A stretch of DNA of 64,000 nucleotides from Gordionus sp. m RMFG-2023. Its lineage: Eukaryota; Nematomorpha; Gordioida; Chordodea; Parachordodidae. Under the pieces are notes generated by a model that had not been told where the DNA came from, did not search any database, and saw only the letters and a list, made by a program, of their open reading frames with translations. A program made the position numbers and the translations under genes. Below, piece after piece: positions 23,601 to 34,124 of the stretch. The DNA is taken from contig NC_088775.1 in the NCBI RefSeq assembly GCF_954871325.1, positions 45,857,561 to 45,921,560 of the forward strand, given 5' to 3'. Position 1 is the first letter of the stretch. Each line of letters opens with the position of its first letter.

Positions 23601-23999
23601 TGTCTTTTGAGGCATATTGTGTTGTTACTGGCATTTTCTACATTTTTTGACCCATGTTTCTGTTTCTATATCTTGGTTTATATTAGGCCACCACGCGTAT
23701 TGTCTTGCTCTTATCTTCATTTTTACCATTTCAATATGTCCTTGATGTATCATATCTAAAACATTGTTCGGTATTGTTGTGGTATTATCATTTTAGTTCT
23801 CCATAGTAAACAACCTCTCTGTTGTGATTTTCTCTCTTCTTTGGCTATACTCCTTTAAGCATGTATGTTTATTGGCCATCTGTCATACTTTAGAGAGTAC
23901 ATCATCTTGCATTGTTTTACTTTCAATTTTGCTTGCATTTAGTGTTTCTTCTCCCACCTATATATGATCTGATGATTCTTCTTTTGATTTTGTGGTTCC

Positions 24000-25290
24000 C
24001 TGTATAGGTAACCTAGATGACAGTTAGCATACTTTTGAATTCTATTTCATATTGGTAACCTGCTAATAATATAGCCAATCTTTGTATTCTGGCAGTAGAT
24101 GTTGTTCGTATATATCTTTACTTGTATGAAATAAACTCATTAATCTGATCTGTGTGTAATTTGAACTTTTTCCATATATGAATTCTTTGAATTTTATAAC
24201 CCCGAATATGATGAAAAGAACTTCTCTTTCTATTTGGCTATAATTTTTCTCGGCTGCATTTAGCGTTCTTGAGACGAATGCAATTGGTCTCTCCTTACCA
24301 CTTTCTATATGTGATATTACTGCCCCAATTCATATGGCTGACGCATCTGTTGCTAATATAATGGGTAATTTAGGATCATAATGTTGTAATATTGGAGTAC
24401 TACATTTCTTGCTTTATTTTTTTATACACGTCTTTGTATTCAGTCCATCTTCAAAGTACTGCTTTTTCTAATAGTTTGTATAATGGTTTGGTTTTGTTTA
24501 CAAAATTTGAAATAAATTATGAATAATATATTGCTGATCCTAGAAATGACTGGAATTGTTTTAAGTTTGTTGGTTCTGAAATTTTTTTTACTGATTCAGT
24601 TTTTCTATCTTTAGCTTGATTCCATTTTTGTCTAGACATTTTAGTACCTTTTTTAAATTTGTTTCTTGTTTTTCCCCAGTTATTATAATATCATTTAAAT
24701 AACAAGCTACCCCTTCTAAACCTTTTAATAAATTCTCGATGGCATCTTGAAATACTGCTGGAGAAGTCTATATAACAAAAGGTAGTCTTGTATATTTAAA
24801 TAATACTCTATGCATATTGATTAATAGATTTGAGACTCTCCCCCCCACTTTAATTTGATAATAGTCATCTGAGAGATCTAATATTGAAAATTCCTCTCCT
24901 TTTCCTAAACTGGCCAATAATTCTTAGATTTGGTATTGGGTGGGTATGAATCAATATGAATATTTTGATTTATAGTTCTTTTAAAATCTTCGCAAATTCG
25001 TATGTTTTATCTTTCTTTTGAACAATTACTATGGGTGATGCATAAAGTGAATGTTTAATTTTTTCTATTATTCATAGTTTTAGCAATCTGTCTAAATCTT
25101 CTTCAACCTTTTCTTTTAATGCATATGGTACGGGACATGATTTACAGAAAATTGGTTTCTCGTTTTTCACATATATTTGTGCCTTAAAATCTTTCAAACA
25201 GCCCAATTCCTTGGTAAATAATTGAGGAAATTCATTTTGTATTTTAATATTATTTATTTGTATGGCCCTTTCAGGTATTTCAGTCATTTT
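24000..25290 (-). pseudogene. Gypsy fossil: reverse transcriptase/RNase H region
   Basis: The minus-strand frame at 25072-25287 reads FPQLFTKELGCLKDFKAQIY, then PVPYALKEKVEEDLDRLL. This is the entry into reverse transcriptase of animal K02A2.6-like gypsy elements. The catalytic signature ACYLNDIIITGE lies near 24670-24720, and RNase H-like blocks continue to about 24.0 kb. It is broken. Confidence 0.8.
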
Positions 25291-25614
25291 TGGAAATTTA
25301 GTTATCCAATTTCTTTCAATTAGATTTTTTGTGTATCCTTTTGTAATTATGAGAGGTAGTTCTAATGTTCGTCCTTTATTATATACTTTTACTAAAGCCT
25401 GACCTATAGTGGTCTATTGGTTCCTGTATAGCTTTTAAGTTTTAGCATGCAATTTGTTATTCCAGGACGATTAAGTTTATTTTTCCAATCTATTTCGTTT
25501 ATTATGATACCCCAGCTCCAGTATCTAATTTCATTCTGATATCGCTGTTGTTTATTTTGATATCCACCCAAAATTCTGGATTATATTCATTTGTTGTATT
25601 ATTAATAAAATTCA

Positions 25615-25783
25615 CTATTTCTTTTTTACAAACTCAGCAATGTACCCAATTTTGTTGCATTTATAACAAGTGACATTCTTGAAAAGACAATTTTCCCTTC
25701 TTTGGTTTCCCCCGAAGGAGTGGTAGGGATTTGGTTCTTTGTAGCTCGTATTATAATTATTATATGATTTCGATTGTCTATTA
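25615..25783 (-). pseudogene. Gypsy fossil: CCHC nucleocapsid region
   Basis: The minus strand reads CYKCNKIGYIAEFVKKK, a variant of the CX2CX4HX4C zinc knuckle of gag, preceded by a basic Asn/Arg/Ser-rich stretch. The fold-back element begins directly upstream. Confidence 0.7.
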
Positions 25784-25796
25784 CGGGGTTTCCCAT

Positions 25797-26075
25797 TCAA
25801 AAAAGGAAATCAAAAAAGGAAAAGTTTCAATCATAAAAGGATAAGGTTCAATCAAAAAAGGAAAAGGTCCAAACTAAAAAGGAAAAGGTCCAAACTAAAA
25901 AGGAAAATTCCCAAAAAGAAAGGAAAAGGTCCTGTCAAAAAAGGAAAAGTGTCAAACAAAAAAGGAAAAGGTCCAATCAAAAAAGGAAAAGTGTCAATCG
26001 GAAAAGGAAAATTCTCAAAAGAAAAGGAAAAGTGTCAATCAAGAAAGGAAAATTTTTATTCAAAAAAGGAAAATC
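25797..26075 (+). repeat. Tandem 20-21 bp GGAAAAGG units, left arm
   Basis: Units share an AAAAAAGGAAAAG core and differ in the spacer word: GGTCC, GTGTCAATC or TTCCC/TTCTC. The three spacer types alternate rather than being random. The right arm is the inverse complement. Confidence 0.9.
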
Positions 26076-26317
26076 GTGATTTTTTAAAATTTTTCAATTT
26101 TTATTTATTTTTGTCATTCCTTCTTATTTTCTTTCTAACTTTTTGCGATTTCTTTACTTTATTTGTATCTTTTCTCAATTTATTTTTCTTACTATATTTT
26201 TTCTCAATTTTTTTTCTTCTCATTTTTGATAAATCTTTTGTATTTTAAAAAATAATTTATAAATTGAGGCCCAGCAATTCTTTACGATTTTTTTTCATCA
26301 TATTGTAAAAATAATAA

Positions 26318-26750
26318 TCAATAAAGGGCGGGTCTAGGTTGGGGGGGGGGGTCAGGAATATTTTTATTAGCCTTTATTTGATACCCATATCAAAAAAATT
26401 TATTTTTACACTCCCCTCTCCATACACCCCCCTTCAACCTCAGACCAAGTCATATCCACCCAGACCAAGAATCAAGACTTTCAGTCAAACCATATTAAAA
26501 TTAGCTTTTATTTGATACCCATATCGATATTTTGTTTTGATAAATATATTTCTGACCCCCCCCCCCCCGCAAGACCTAGACCAGCTCATTATGGGGGAGA
26601 GATTGGCTTCCAGTTGAATAGATCTTTTGATTAGCTATCGAATTACACCCTATATTAGACATATCTTATTTCATAAGGCCAAAAAACAACATTGAAAATT
26701 AATGAATAATAATAAAATTCAAAAACGCTTTTTAAAATAAGACTATATCA
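26318..26750. repeat. Dispersed repeat with GATACCCATATC, copy 1
   Basis: Landmarks are TTTATTTGATACCCATATC (twice), poly-C/poly-G runs, the word GACCTAGACC and the block GTTGAATAGATCTTTTGATT followed by AGCTATCGA. The same set occurs at 40880-41470 and 47640-47975 (inverted) and at 41880-42140. It is non-coding. Confidence 0.75.
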
Positions 26751-26910
26751 TGGTTCAAACGTGATAATGCCCGTATAGTTCTTTATCCTTTAAAAAAATG
26801 AAATTTTAAAGGGATCCCTTTAAAACCCATGAAGATTCCGGATAGTTATGATCCCTTTAAAAATTACGACATATGTATGATGAAAAAAAATCGTAAAGAA
26901 TTGTTGGACC

Positions 26911-28876
26911 TAGTGTTGCATAATCGGCTAATTTTAGCCGATTATAAAACGGCTTAGCCGAGATTTTAGGCGAATAAATCGGCTAAGTCTAAAAATCGGC
27001 TAAACCTAATTAGGCTAAGCCTAAAAATTGGCTAAAATAAATTAGTCAAAAATTCTGCATCGATGCCTAGCATTAATTTTTATATATTTTAGTAAAATAA
27101 TTTATTTTATTTATATTTAATGTAAATATTTTATTTTGAAATGAAAATAAATTTATTTATTTGATGTTTTTTTAATAAAAAAAATAATATGCTGCTATTG
27201 TAAAAATGTAATATTCTTTTTAATATAATTTATTAGTGATTTTTAAAATCTTCTTTGCAAATACATCTTTTATTGAGGAATTATATTGTAAATTTTATTA
27301 GATAAAAAACAATCTTTTAGGGAAATCTTTTATAATTTTTTTTTATCAATTTTGTAAAATTATCTATTTTTTTATTAAATGAGGTGTTTTTTTAAAAAAA
27401 TATTTATATTAAACTTTTTTGATGTTATTTTATATGATCTTTTTAAGGATAATATTTTTTAATGTGAGAATTGTCATAATCGTTATTTTTAAAGTTTTTT
27501 GAATTATTTTGACGAATATATGTTAATAAAATAAGTATTGATAACATATTTAAATAAAATTTAGTGAAGTGACAATTGTCATAATCGTTATTTTTAAAGT
27601 TTTTTGAATTTTTTTGACGTAAATAGGCTAAAATAAGTATTGATAACATGTTTAAATAAAATTTAGTGAAGATGTACCGTAGAAAAGTGACAATTGTTAT
27701 AATCGTTATTTTTAAAGTTTGATTTTTATTGACGAAAATAGATTTAAATAAGTATTGATAACATGTTTAGATAAAAATTTAGTGTATTGATAACATGTTT
27801 AAATTAAATTTAGTAAAGATGTACCGTAGAAAAGTGACAATTGTCATAATCGTTATTTTTAAAGTTTTTTTAATTTTTTTGACGAAAATATGTTAAAATA
27901 AGTATTGATAACATGTTTAAATAAAATTTAGTCAAGATGTACCATAAGGTAACAATTGTCATAATCATAGTTTTTAAAGTTTTTTGACGTAAATAGGCTA
28001 AAATAAGTATTGATAACATGTTTAAAAAAAATTTGGTGAATATGTACTGTAGAAAAGTGACGATTGTCATAATTGTTATTTTTAAAGTTTTTTGATTTTT
28101 TTTGAAGAAAATAGATTAAAATAAGTATTGATAACATGTTTAAATAAAAATTTAGTGAAGATGTACCGTAGAAAAGTGACAAATGTCATAATCGTTATTT
28201 TTAAAGTTTTTTGAATTATTTTGACGAAAATAGATTAAAATATGTATTGATAACATGTTTAAGTGAAGATGTAACATAGAAAAGTGGCAATTGTCATAAT
28301 TGTTATTTTCAAAGTTTTTTAATTTTTTTTGACGAAAATATGTTTAAATAAGTATTGATAACATGTTTAAATTAAATTTAGTGAAGATGTACTGTAGAAA
28401 AGTGACAATTGTCATAATCGTTATTTTTATAGTTTTTTTAATTTTTTTGACGAAAATATTTTAAAATAAGTATTGATAACATGTTTAAATAAAATTTATT
28501 GAAGATGTACCATAGATAAGTGACAATTGTCATAATCGTAGTTTTTAAAGTTTTTTGAATTTTTTTGACGTAAATAGGCTAAAATAAGTATTGATAACAT
28601 GTTTAAATAAAAATTTAGTGAAGATGTATGATAAATAAGTGACAATTGTCATAATCGTAGATTTTAAAGTTTTTTGAATTTTTTTGACGTTAATAGGCTA
28701 AAATAAGTATTGATAACATGTTTAAATAAAATTAATTTATTTTCATTTCAAAATATAACCATAAATAAAAAATATTAAGGCATCGATGCAGAATTTTTGA
28801 CTAATTTATTTTAGCCAATTTTTAGGCTTAGCCTTATTTGGCTTAGGCGTAGTTTTTAGCCGATTACGCAACACTA
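26911..28876. mobile_element. hAT-type element with TCGGCTAA ends and an internal satellite
   Basis: The ends TAGTGTTGCATAATCGGCTA and complement TAGTGTTGCGTAATCGGCTA carry the exact 8-bp duplication GTTGGACC (26903-26910, 28877-28884). Subterminal zones repeat CGGCTAAG and GCCTAAAAATTGGCTAA words. A second inverted repeat with CATCGATGC lies further in. The interior is a tandem array and there is no coding sequence. Peptide-like open frames on the minus strand at 27443-28182 are the array read through. Confidence 0.92.
27430..28735. repeat. Tandem array of ~110-118 bp units
   Basis: About eleven diverged units share AAGTATTGATAACATGTTTA, GATGTACCGTAGAAAAGTGA and CAATTGTCATAATCGTTATT. Unit spacing varies between about 100 and 123 bp through small indels, and one unit holds an extra internal duplication near 27780. 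Confidence 0.9.
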
Positions 28877-29106
28877 GTTGGACCTAAATTTATAAATTAT
28901 TTGTAAAAATACAAAAGAATTGTCAAAAATGAGAAGAAAAAATATAGTAAGAAAAATAAATTGAGAAAAGATACAAATAAAGTAAAGAAATCGCAAAAAG
29001 TTAGAAATAAAATAAGAAGGAATGACAAAAATAAATAAAAATTTAAGAAAAATTGAAAAATTTATAATTTTTTTAAAAAATTTATAATTTTTTTAAAAAA
29101 TTACGA

Positions 29107-29346
29107 TTTTCCTGATTGACACTTTTCCTTTTCTTTTGGGAATTTTCCTTTTTAGATTGACACTTTTCCTTTTTTGATTGGACCTTTTCCTTTTTAGTTT
29201 GACACCTTTCCTTTTTGATCTGACTTTTTCCTTTTTTTGGGGGGAATTTTCCTTTTTTGATTGAACATTTTCCTTTTTTATCGGACCTTTTCTTTTTATG
29301 ATTGAAACTTTTCCTTTTTTGATTGGGAATTTTCCTTTTTTGAATG
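29107..29346 (-). repeat. Tandem 20-21 bp units, right arm (inverted)
   Basis: Inverse complement of the left array, with units such as TTTTCCTTTTTTGATTGGAC. The outer unit ends GAATGGGAAACCCTG. Confidence 0.9.
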
Positions 29347-29359
29347 GGAAACCCTGTAT

Positions 29360-29911
29360 TATCATTAATAACTTTTTTAATTATATTTATATTATCATTA
29401 TGTTCCTCTTCTAACTGATCGATTTTAATTTCATCATTTTGTATTTTTTATAGCTGTTTCTATACTGCAGTAGCTATTTAAATAACCTTATTTAATAATC
29501 TTTTTAAAATTTTAGGATTTTTTATTCCGAATATAAATTTTTCTCTTAATGCAGTATTTAAATATTCCCCAAATTCACAAGTCGTTGCTAATTTTCGAAG
29601 ATTTTGTATATAGTCTATTAATTATTCCTCATTTTTTTTGATTATATTGATAAAATTTATATCTTTCTACAATTATATTAAGAGTAGGATGAAAAAATTT
29701 GATTAAAATATTATGTATTTCTAATACCTCTTTGTTTTCCAGACTATCAGGTGCACATAATTTACCAGTATTTTGTAAGTATCACATCATATTCTTGTTA
29801 ATAACAGTGATTATGTTAAACTTGGTTGTTTTTAAATTCTTTGAATAAGTCGTACCAATCTTTGTAACACAGGGTTGAATCCGTTAGATTTTTTATTGAC
29901 TACGCCATTCT
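29360..29911 (-). pseudogene. Gypsy fossil: gag region
   Basis: This minus-strand continuation of the gypsy fossil lies on the far side of the fold-back insertion. Blocks resembling gag capsid (FLNTALREKFIFGI-like and LQNLRKLAT-like segments near 29530-29610) can be seen next to the 5-prime LTR. It is heavily decayed. Confidence 0.5.
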
Positions 29912-30040
29912 TGAAATGTAATGTTAGGAATATAATTTTATTTTATTTCTTATCAAAATGTACTTTCTTTATTTAAATTCATATAATATGAAAATAAACA
30001 TTTTACAAAAATAACAAAATAAACAATTCAATACATAACA
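29912..30040 (-). repeat. 5-prime LTR of the 22.6-30.0 kb gypsy fossil
   Basis: Direct repeat of 22589-22747. It starts TGAAATGTAATGTTAGGA and ends ATACATAACA, and is followed by ATGCT. Confidence 0.8.
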
Positions 30041-30045
30041 ATGCT

Positions 30046-30420
30046 CATTCTTTTAATTTTTTTAAGCATCTTATAAAAAAAATAATTGAGTTTCAGCATT
30101 ACACCTCTGCAAAAAAGTTTTATAATTTAGGAAATTACTATATTAAGCATAAAAATTATTTATGAAAAAAAGATAAATATAGAATTGATATTATATGTAA
30201 TTATAATGCAAAATTTGAATCGACATTTTCTGGATTCAATCAGGTTCTTCTTTGCTTAAAAACTTTCCAGCAATGCCAAACCTTTGTTCAGAAGAAACAC
30301 TAGTTGTAGGATAGTGCCAATATATTTCTTGCTAATCTTGATAGCTTTTCAAATCTTTTCCTTATCGTTTCCACCACGAATAGGATATTTTTTTGAAGTA
30401 TACTTCCTCAAATGAGATCT
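30046..30420 (-). pseudogene. hAT transposase C-terminal piece (22.5-39.9 kb element)
   Basis: The minus strand near 30215-30400 contains RWKR..GKDLKSYQD, then SSEQRFGIAGKFL, and is colinear at the DNA level with 5040-5400. This is the hAT dimerisation region. DNA identity with the 5 kb copy is visible in blocks such as CAGCATTACACCTCTGCA and CCAATATATTTCTTGCTAAT. Stops break it. Confidence 0.65.
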
Positions 30421-30880
30421 TTAAATAAGTAAAACCAAATAATAATAAATTTAAAAAAGTGATTAAATTTTAATTCATTGTAAAAAGCAGCTTAATAATT
30501 TGCCAAATTATATATATCAAAATTGGTTACTTTAAGATTTAAATATTGTTATGTCATTAGGTACGGTGCTCTCCTCTATAAAACCTCATCCTCCCATGTG
30601 TTGTGGTTTAATTTCGACGCTGATGCTATTAATTTTATACATTGTATTTAATAAGTAGCTTAGCGAATTTTATAATTAATTGGATTCTCTTTGCAAACGG
30701 GTAAAATCAGATTTTTATCCACGTTGATGTTACTTCTATGCAAATCAAATCCAATAGGTTTTCAATGTGTTATTTTACTTCATTAATTCCGGCGACAACA
30801 TCCTCATTTGTCAGAACTTTCGTATTAAAAATATTGAAATTTTATGGAGCATATGGGTTTCAAAATTTTCATTTATAAAA
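30421..30880. other. Hat-derived AT-rich stretch, no intact frame
   Basis: It lies between two recognisable parts of the minus-strand hAT transposase and is presumably the decayed link between them. No independent gene is seen. Confidence 0.4.
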
Positions 30881-30883
30881 TTT

Positions 30884-31745
30884 TTAGCTCTTTTCTCTAT
30901 TTTTCTCTCCATTAATATTTATTTGATTATGCTTATGTAGAAGAAGATTATACCTAATTTTTTTATAAATAAAAATTAAAATGTGCATAAATCCCAAAAT
31001 ATTAATTTCCATACCATATAAGAACGTTCTATAGTATAGGCCTAAAGTCGCCCTAAAGAGCATTAGTTGTATCTTTAAATGGCTCCATACTATCACTGTT
31101 TTTAAAACTTCCTTTCCCATAGATCTCATTTTTTTAGTCATATCACGATATTCTAAAAACAAAAAATCTCATCATACATTAAATAAATGCTGTGTTATAT
31201 TGTCTTTCTCAGATATTTTACGTTGCCACTTTGTTTGAAATAGGGGTCAACGATTTTGCAGTTGCCAAAATATTATTAATCTCGGGAGCATTTTTCAAAA
31301 TAAAAGTTGGCTGGATTACATTGCAAAGTATTTTGTTCAACATATGTGCTAAACAGTTAAGTCTATTAAATCTCATATTTGAATGAATAAACTGAAAATA
31401 TAGTTTCTAAATATGAATTTTTTTTATTTAGATGTATACAGAATCTCTCAAAAATTATTATAATATCTACCTAATCGATAAATTTTATAGAATTTCCCTT
31501 CCAGCCTTTTTTTAATATTTGCTACTTGGTCTAGATGAGCTTGGAATTTTAAATTTTTTTAATAATTAATATTTCTTTAAAAATATTCTCTCGTCTTTTT
31601 TTCCTGACGAAATTGTAAAAAAAAAAGGATTTTTTTTTCTAATTTCCAATTTTGTACAAAATGGATTGATAGAGATATGTAATCGGTTTTAGTAAAATCC
31701 TCATACATATCAGTAGTACATGAGCAAATGTAATTTTTTATCATT
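30884..31745 (-). pseudogene. hAT transposase catalytic-region piece (22.5-39.9 kb element)
   Basis: The best block is minus strand at about 31575-31740. It reads CTTDMYEDFTKTDYISLSIH, then FVQNWKLEKKILFFFTISSG and KKDERIFLKKY. Ac-like transposases have the first catalytic Asp in a (T)TDMW.(D) segment, and W is Y here. A hydrophobic strand with HFV.NWKL follows, exactly as seen. Downstream the minus strand continues with long frames at 31386-31192 and 31162-30884, which fit the helical insertion domain but are broken between frames. Confidence 0.7.
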
Positions 31746-32219
31746 TCTCCAATTTTAAAATAATATTTCCTTAAGATCCTCTGTAACTTTGCTTACGTGC
31801 CTGCTAACTGTTATGGGGCATGGGAATTTTTTCGGCTCCAATTTTCCTTATGTGACCCCTAAGTCGACAAATATACCTAATGTCTCTAGCACAATATTCT
31901 ATTGGCAATTAGACCCGATTTTATCGTTTTGTTTACAGTGAAACGAGTGTTAAAAATCAACTAACAATAAAAGGGGATAAACATCAGTAGCGTACGCAGG
32001 TTTTTAAAAATATCAAGCATAAATTTATCAGGACTAATAACTATTTCTAATACACAATTTTAAATTAATGTGAATTATAAAAAAATTATATGTAAAGAAT
32101 CACTTAAATGACCCTAAATAGAAATTTGAATTTTTTGAGCTTTAAAATTTATATATAAAGTATAAAAAATTTAAATGTTAGAAATATAAATTAATACACA
32201 AAAAGCTTAGGGAAAAATC

Positions 32220-33450
32220 CAATCTTCGTTGGGATTGAGCTAATTTTTCAATTATCTCATCCTTACTTGTTGTCAAATGCCTATGAATATTCAAAAGATC
32301 CAAACCTTTCAATCTACTTTCAAAAGTTGTATTTCTTGGTATGTTTTTCAGAGACCTGCAGGCCTGGCCCCGGGCTGAACATTATGGCCGGGCCCGAAAT
32401 TTTTAAAAATAAACACCCGGGCTGAGCCTAAATTTTTTAAAAAAAACATCTAGGCCGGGTTGAAAATTTTTTTTAACAGTCTATACTATAAATCGTTATT
32501 ATTAGCTATAAAAATCAAAAATAAATATAATTTATTTTTAAAAAATCCGGGTCGGGCCTGAAAATTTTATTTTAAAAAAGGCCGGGCCTGAAAATTGAGC
32601 TTAGCCGTAAAAATCTTTAAAACAATCCGGGTCATGTCCTGCAAATGGTACCTCTGCAGGGCTCTGTTATTCTTCTTAAAAAAGAGAATGTTCTCTCATT
32701 AGTTTACTATTGGGAAGAGTTGCTAATATATATAAAGCCTTTTAATACATTGGGAATATAATCTAAAATGTGTTTGAAATAATGCAGAGCATCCATAGCA
32801 TTTTTTCGGACTGTATCAACCATAGTTAATCTTATAAACATTGTTATTCAGCTAATAAAGCATCATAAGATACTTTAACATCTTCATGATAAACAACAAA
32901 TATTTTTTTTTCTATCACCATCTGAAAAAGGTTGGGAAGGCTTTTATGGAAATAATATTTGCAGATTGGTAAGTGCTGCATAATGAATTAAAAACCATTC
33001 ATTTATTTGGTTTATAAATGTATTTGTATCTAAGATATACTCTTCTACTGATCCTATATTAATGTTTTAACTATGAGCTTGCCTTGCTGCAAGTCGAGTG
33101 AGACAAATATTAAACACGTATAGCTCTGCTTTTGACTTAACAATAACATATAAAATATGAAATTCTTCATAAACATTAGCCCTAATTTCCTTGAGTTCTA
33201 ATAAAATGCTCTTCGCTATTCTCATCTTCTTAATCAAGTCATCATGTTTTTGAAAAGTAATACATAAAATAGTTGTACATTAATGAGAAAAAAAATTTGG
33301 AATAAGCATTGAATCCAATAATTTTCTTGCTTCTAAGGAAAAATTTCTTTCAGGTTATTGTGATATGTCAGTAATAGCAAATAATCGGCTCTTCTAACTC
33401 CATAAAAGCTGTTACTGCTTGATGGCGGAGACTCTATCTCATAGGACAAG
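32220..33450 (-). pseudogene. Decayed DUF4371/ZMYM-type hAT transposase
   Basis: The minus strand at about 32215-32345 reads RLKGLDLLNIHRHLTTSKDE, then IIEKLAQSQRRLDF. This matches the end of DUF4371-hAT transposases, where a terminal (E)RL.GLALLNIH block follows the dimerisation motif. Upstream pieces to 33.45 kb are in broken frames. The nested MITE at 32349-32666 further disrupts the gene. Confidence 0.6.
32349..32666. mobile_element. hAT-type MITE, GGCCCGG-rich, second family
   Basis: The ends CAGAGACCTGCAGG and complement CAGAGCCCTGCAG enclose 318 bp with repeated GGGCCGGGC and CCGGGT words. The flanks ATGTTTTT and TTATTCTT agree in only five of eight positions, so the duplication has decayed or the ends are slightly shifted. 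It is similar in style to the elements at 1781 and 37749 but has a different end sequence. Confidence 0.7.
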
Positions 33451-34124
33451 GTTGCAATTTCTTTCTCCCTGATGGACAATTTCAGAATAATTATTATTTG
33501 ACTAGAAATTTTAAAATGGTAGATAAATATTACGCCACTAAAAATTTGAAAATAATAAGATAATATTACGCCGGAAAACTTGAAATCGAAATTAAGTGAT
33601 AAATTTCCATATTTATTAATTTATTTGAAAATAAAATTATTTGACTTGTAAAAAGTTGTTAAAATAACATATTTATATATTCTTATTAATTTTTACAAAT
33701 TAAAATTTTTATTTACAAACAAATTAAAAAATATGGAAATGTTTTAAATTAAATCTGCACAACACTCTAAACAAAAATATTTTCGAAAAATATATTCGGC
33801 ATCTGCATTTTTTGGCTTTGGGGGGGGGGGGAAGATTTGTCCCCCTGCCCCCCCCCCCCGCTGCGTACGCCAATGATAAACATAATAAAGTTTTATTTTA
33901 ATTTAATACATATTGAAATTAAATATGGACAAGTAATTAATTAACAAGATTAATCGTTGTGTTGGAAATTTAATTAAAAATAAATAAATGTGTAAGACTT
34001 TTATTAATTTTTAAAATTTTTCTTAAATAAGTAAAAAAATATTTATTAAATTTTTCTTAAATATTAAAAAAAAATGTTTAATATAGAATCTTTATTATCC
34101 AATATATTAATTTTTCCAATTTAA

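Larger units (their letters stand above)
25784..29356. mobile_element. Fold-back element with GGAAAAGG arrays
   Basis: The ends CGGGGTTTCCCATTC and, complemented, CAGGGTTTCCCATTC are flanked by TATTA on both sides (25779-25783, 29357-29361), a 5-bp duplication. Each arm holds about 11-14 tandem units of 20-21 bp, for example GGAAAAGGTCCAATCAAAAA. An AT-rich inverted repeat follows (26070-26300 against 28885-29105). The interior has a dispersed repeat (26318-26750) and a nested hAT-type element (26911-28876). No transposase is present. CAGGG-type ends suggest a hAT-mobilised element, but a 5-bp duplication is unusual for hAT. Confidence 0.85.
22589..30040 (-). mobile_element. Ty3/gypsy LTR retrotransposon fossil with nested fold-back
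   Basis: This broken element has short LTRs (about 159 and 129 bp) that begin TGAAATGTAATGTTAGGA and end ACATAACA. The flanks ATGCC and ATGCT are a near-perfect 5-bp duplication. Minus-strand order is gag/CCHC (29.88-29.36 kb, continuing at 25.8-25.6 kb across an insertion), protease, reverse transcriptase and RNase H (about 25.3-24.0 kb), and integrase (about 23.6-22.87 kb). The insertion 25784-29356 splits the nucleocapsid region. There are many breaks. LTR divergence indicates an old insertion, though younger than the hAT it interrupts. Confidence 0.88.
31985..33875 (-). mobile_element. hAT element (CAGTAGCGTACGCAG ends) inside the mariner TIR
   Basis: The ends CAGTAGCGTACGCAGG and, complemented, CATTGGCGTACGCAGCGG are flanked by the exact 8-bp duplication ATAAACAT (31977-31984, 33876-33883). 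This end sequence is typical of the ZMYM/DUF4371-type hAT group of animals. A G/C homopolymer zone (GGGGGG...CCCCCC) lies near the right end. The minus strand carries transposase remnants, and a MITE is inserted at 32349-32666. Confidence 0.93.

Noticed and set aside
25949-26248. Lys-rich 99-codon open frame and its mirror at 29093-29365
   Set aside because: Both are read-through of the GGAAAAG tandem arms of the fold-back element.
27443-28182. Three overlapping minus-strand open frames with repeated NMLSILILAYLRQK-like peptides
   Set aside because: They are translations of the ~110-bp tandem array and not a repeat protein. Frames change between units and there is no start context.
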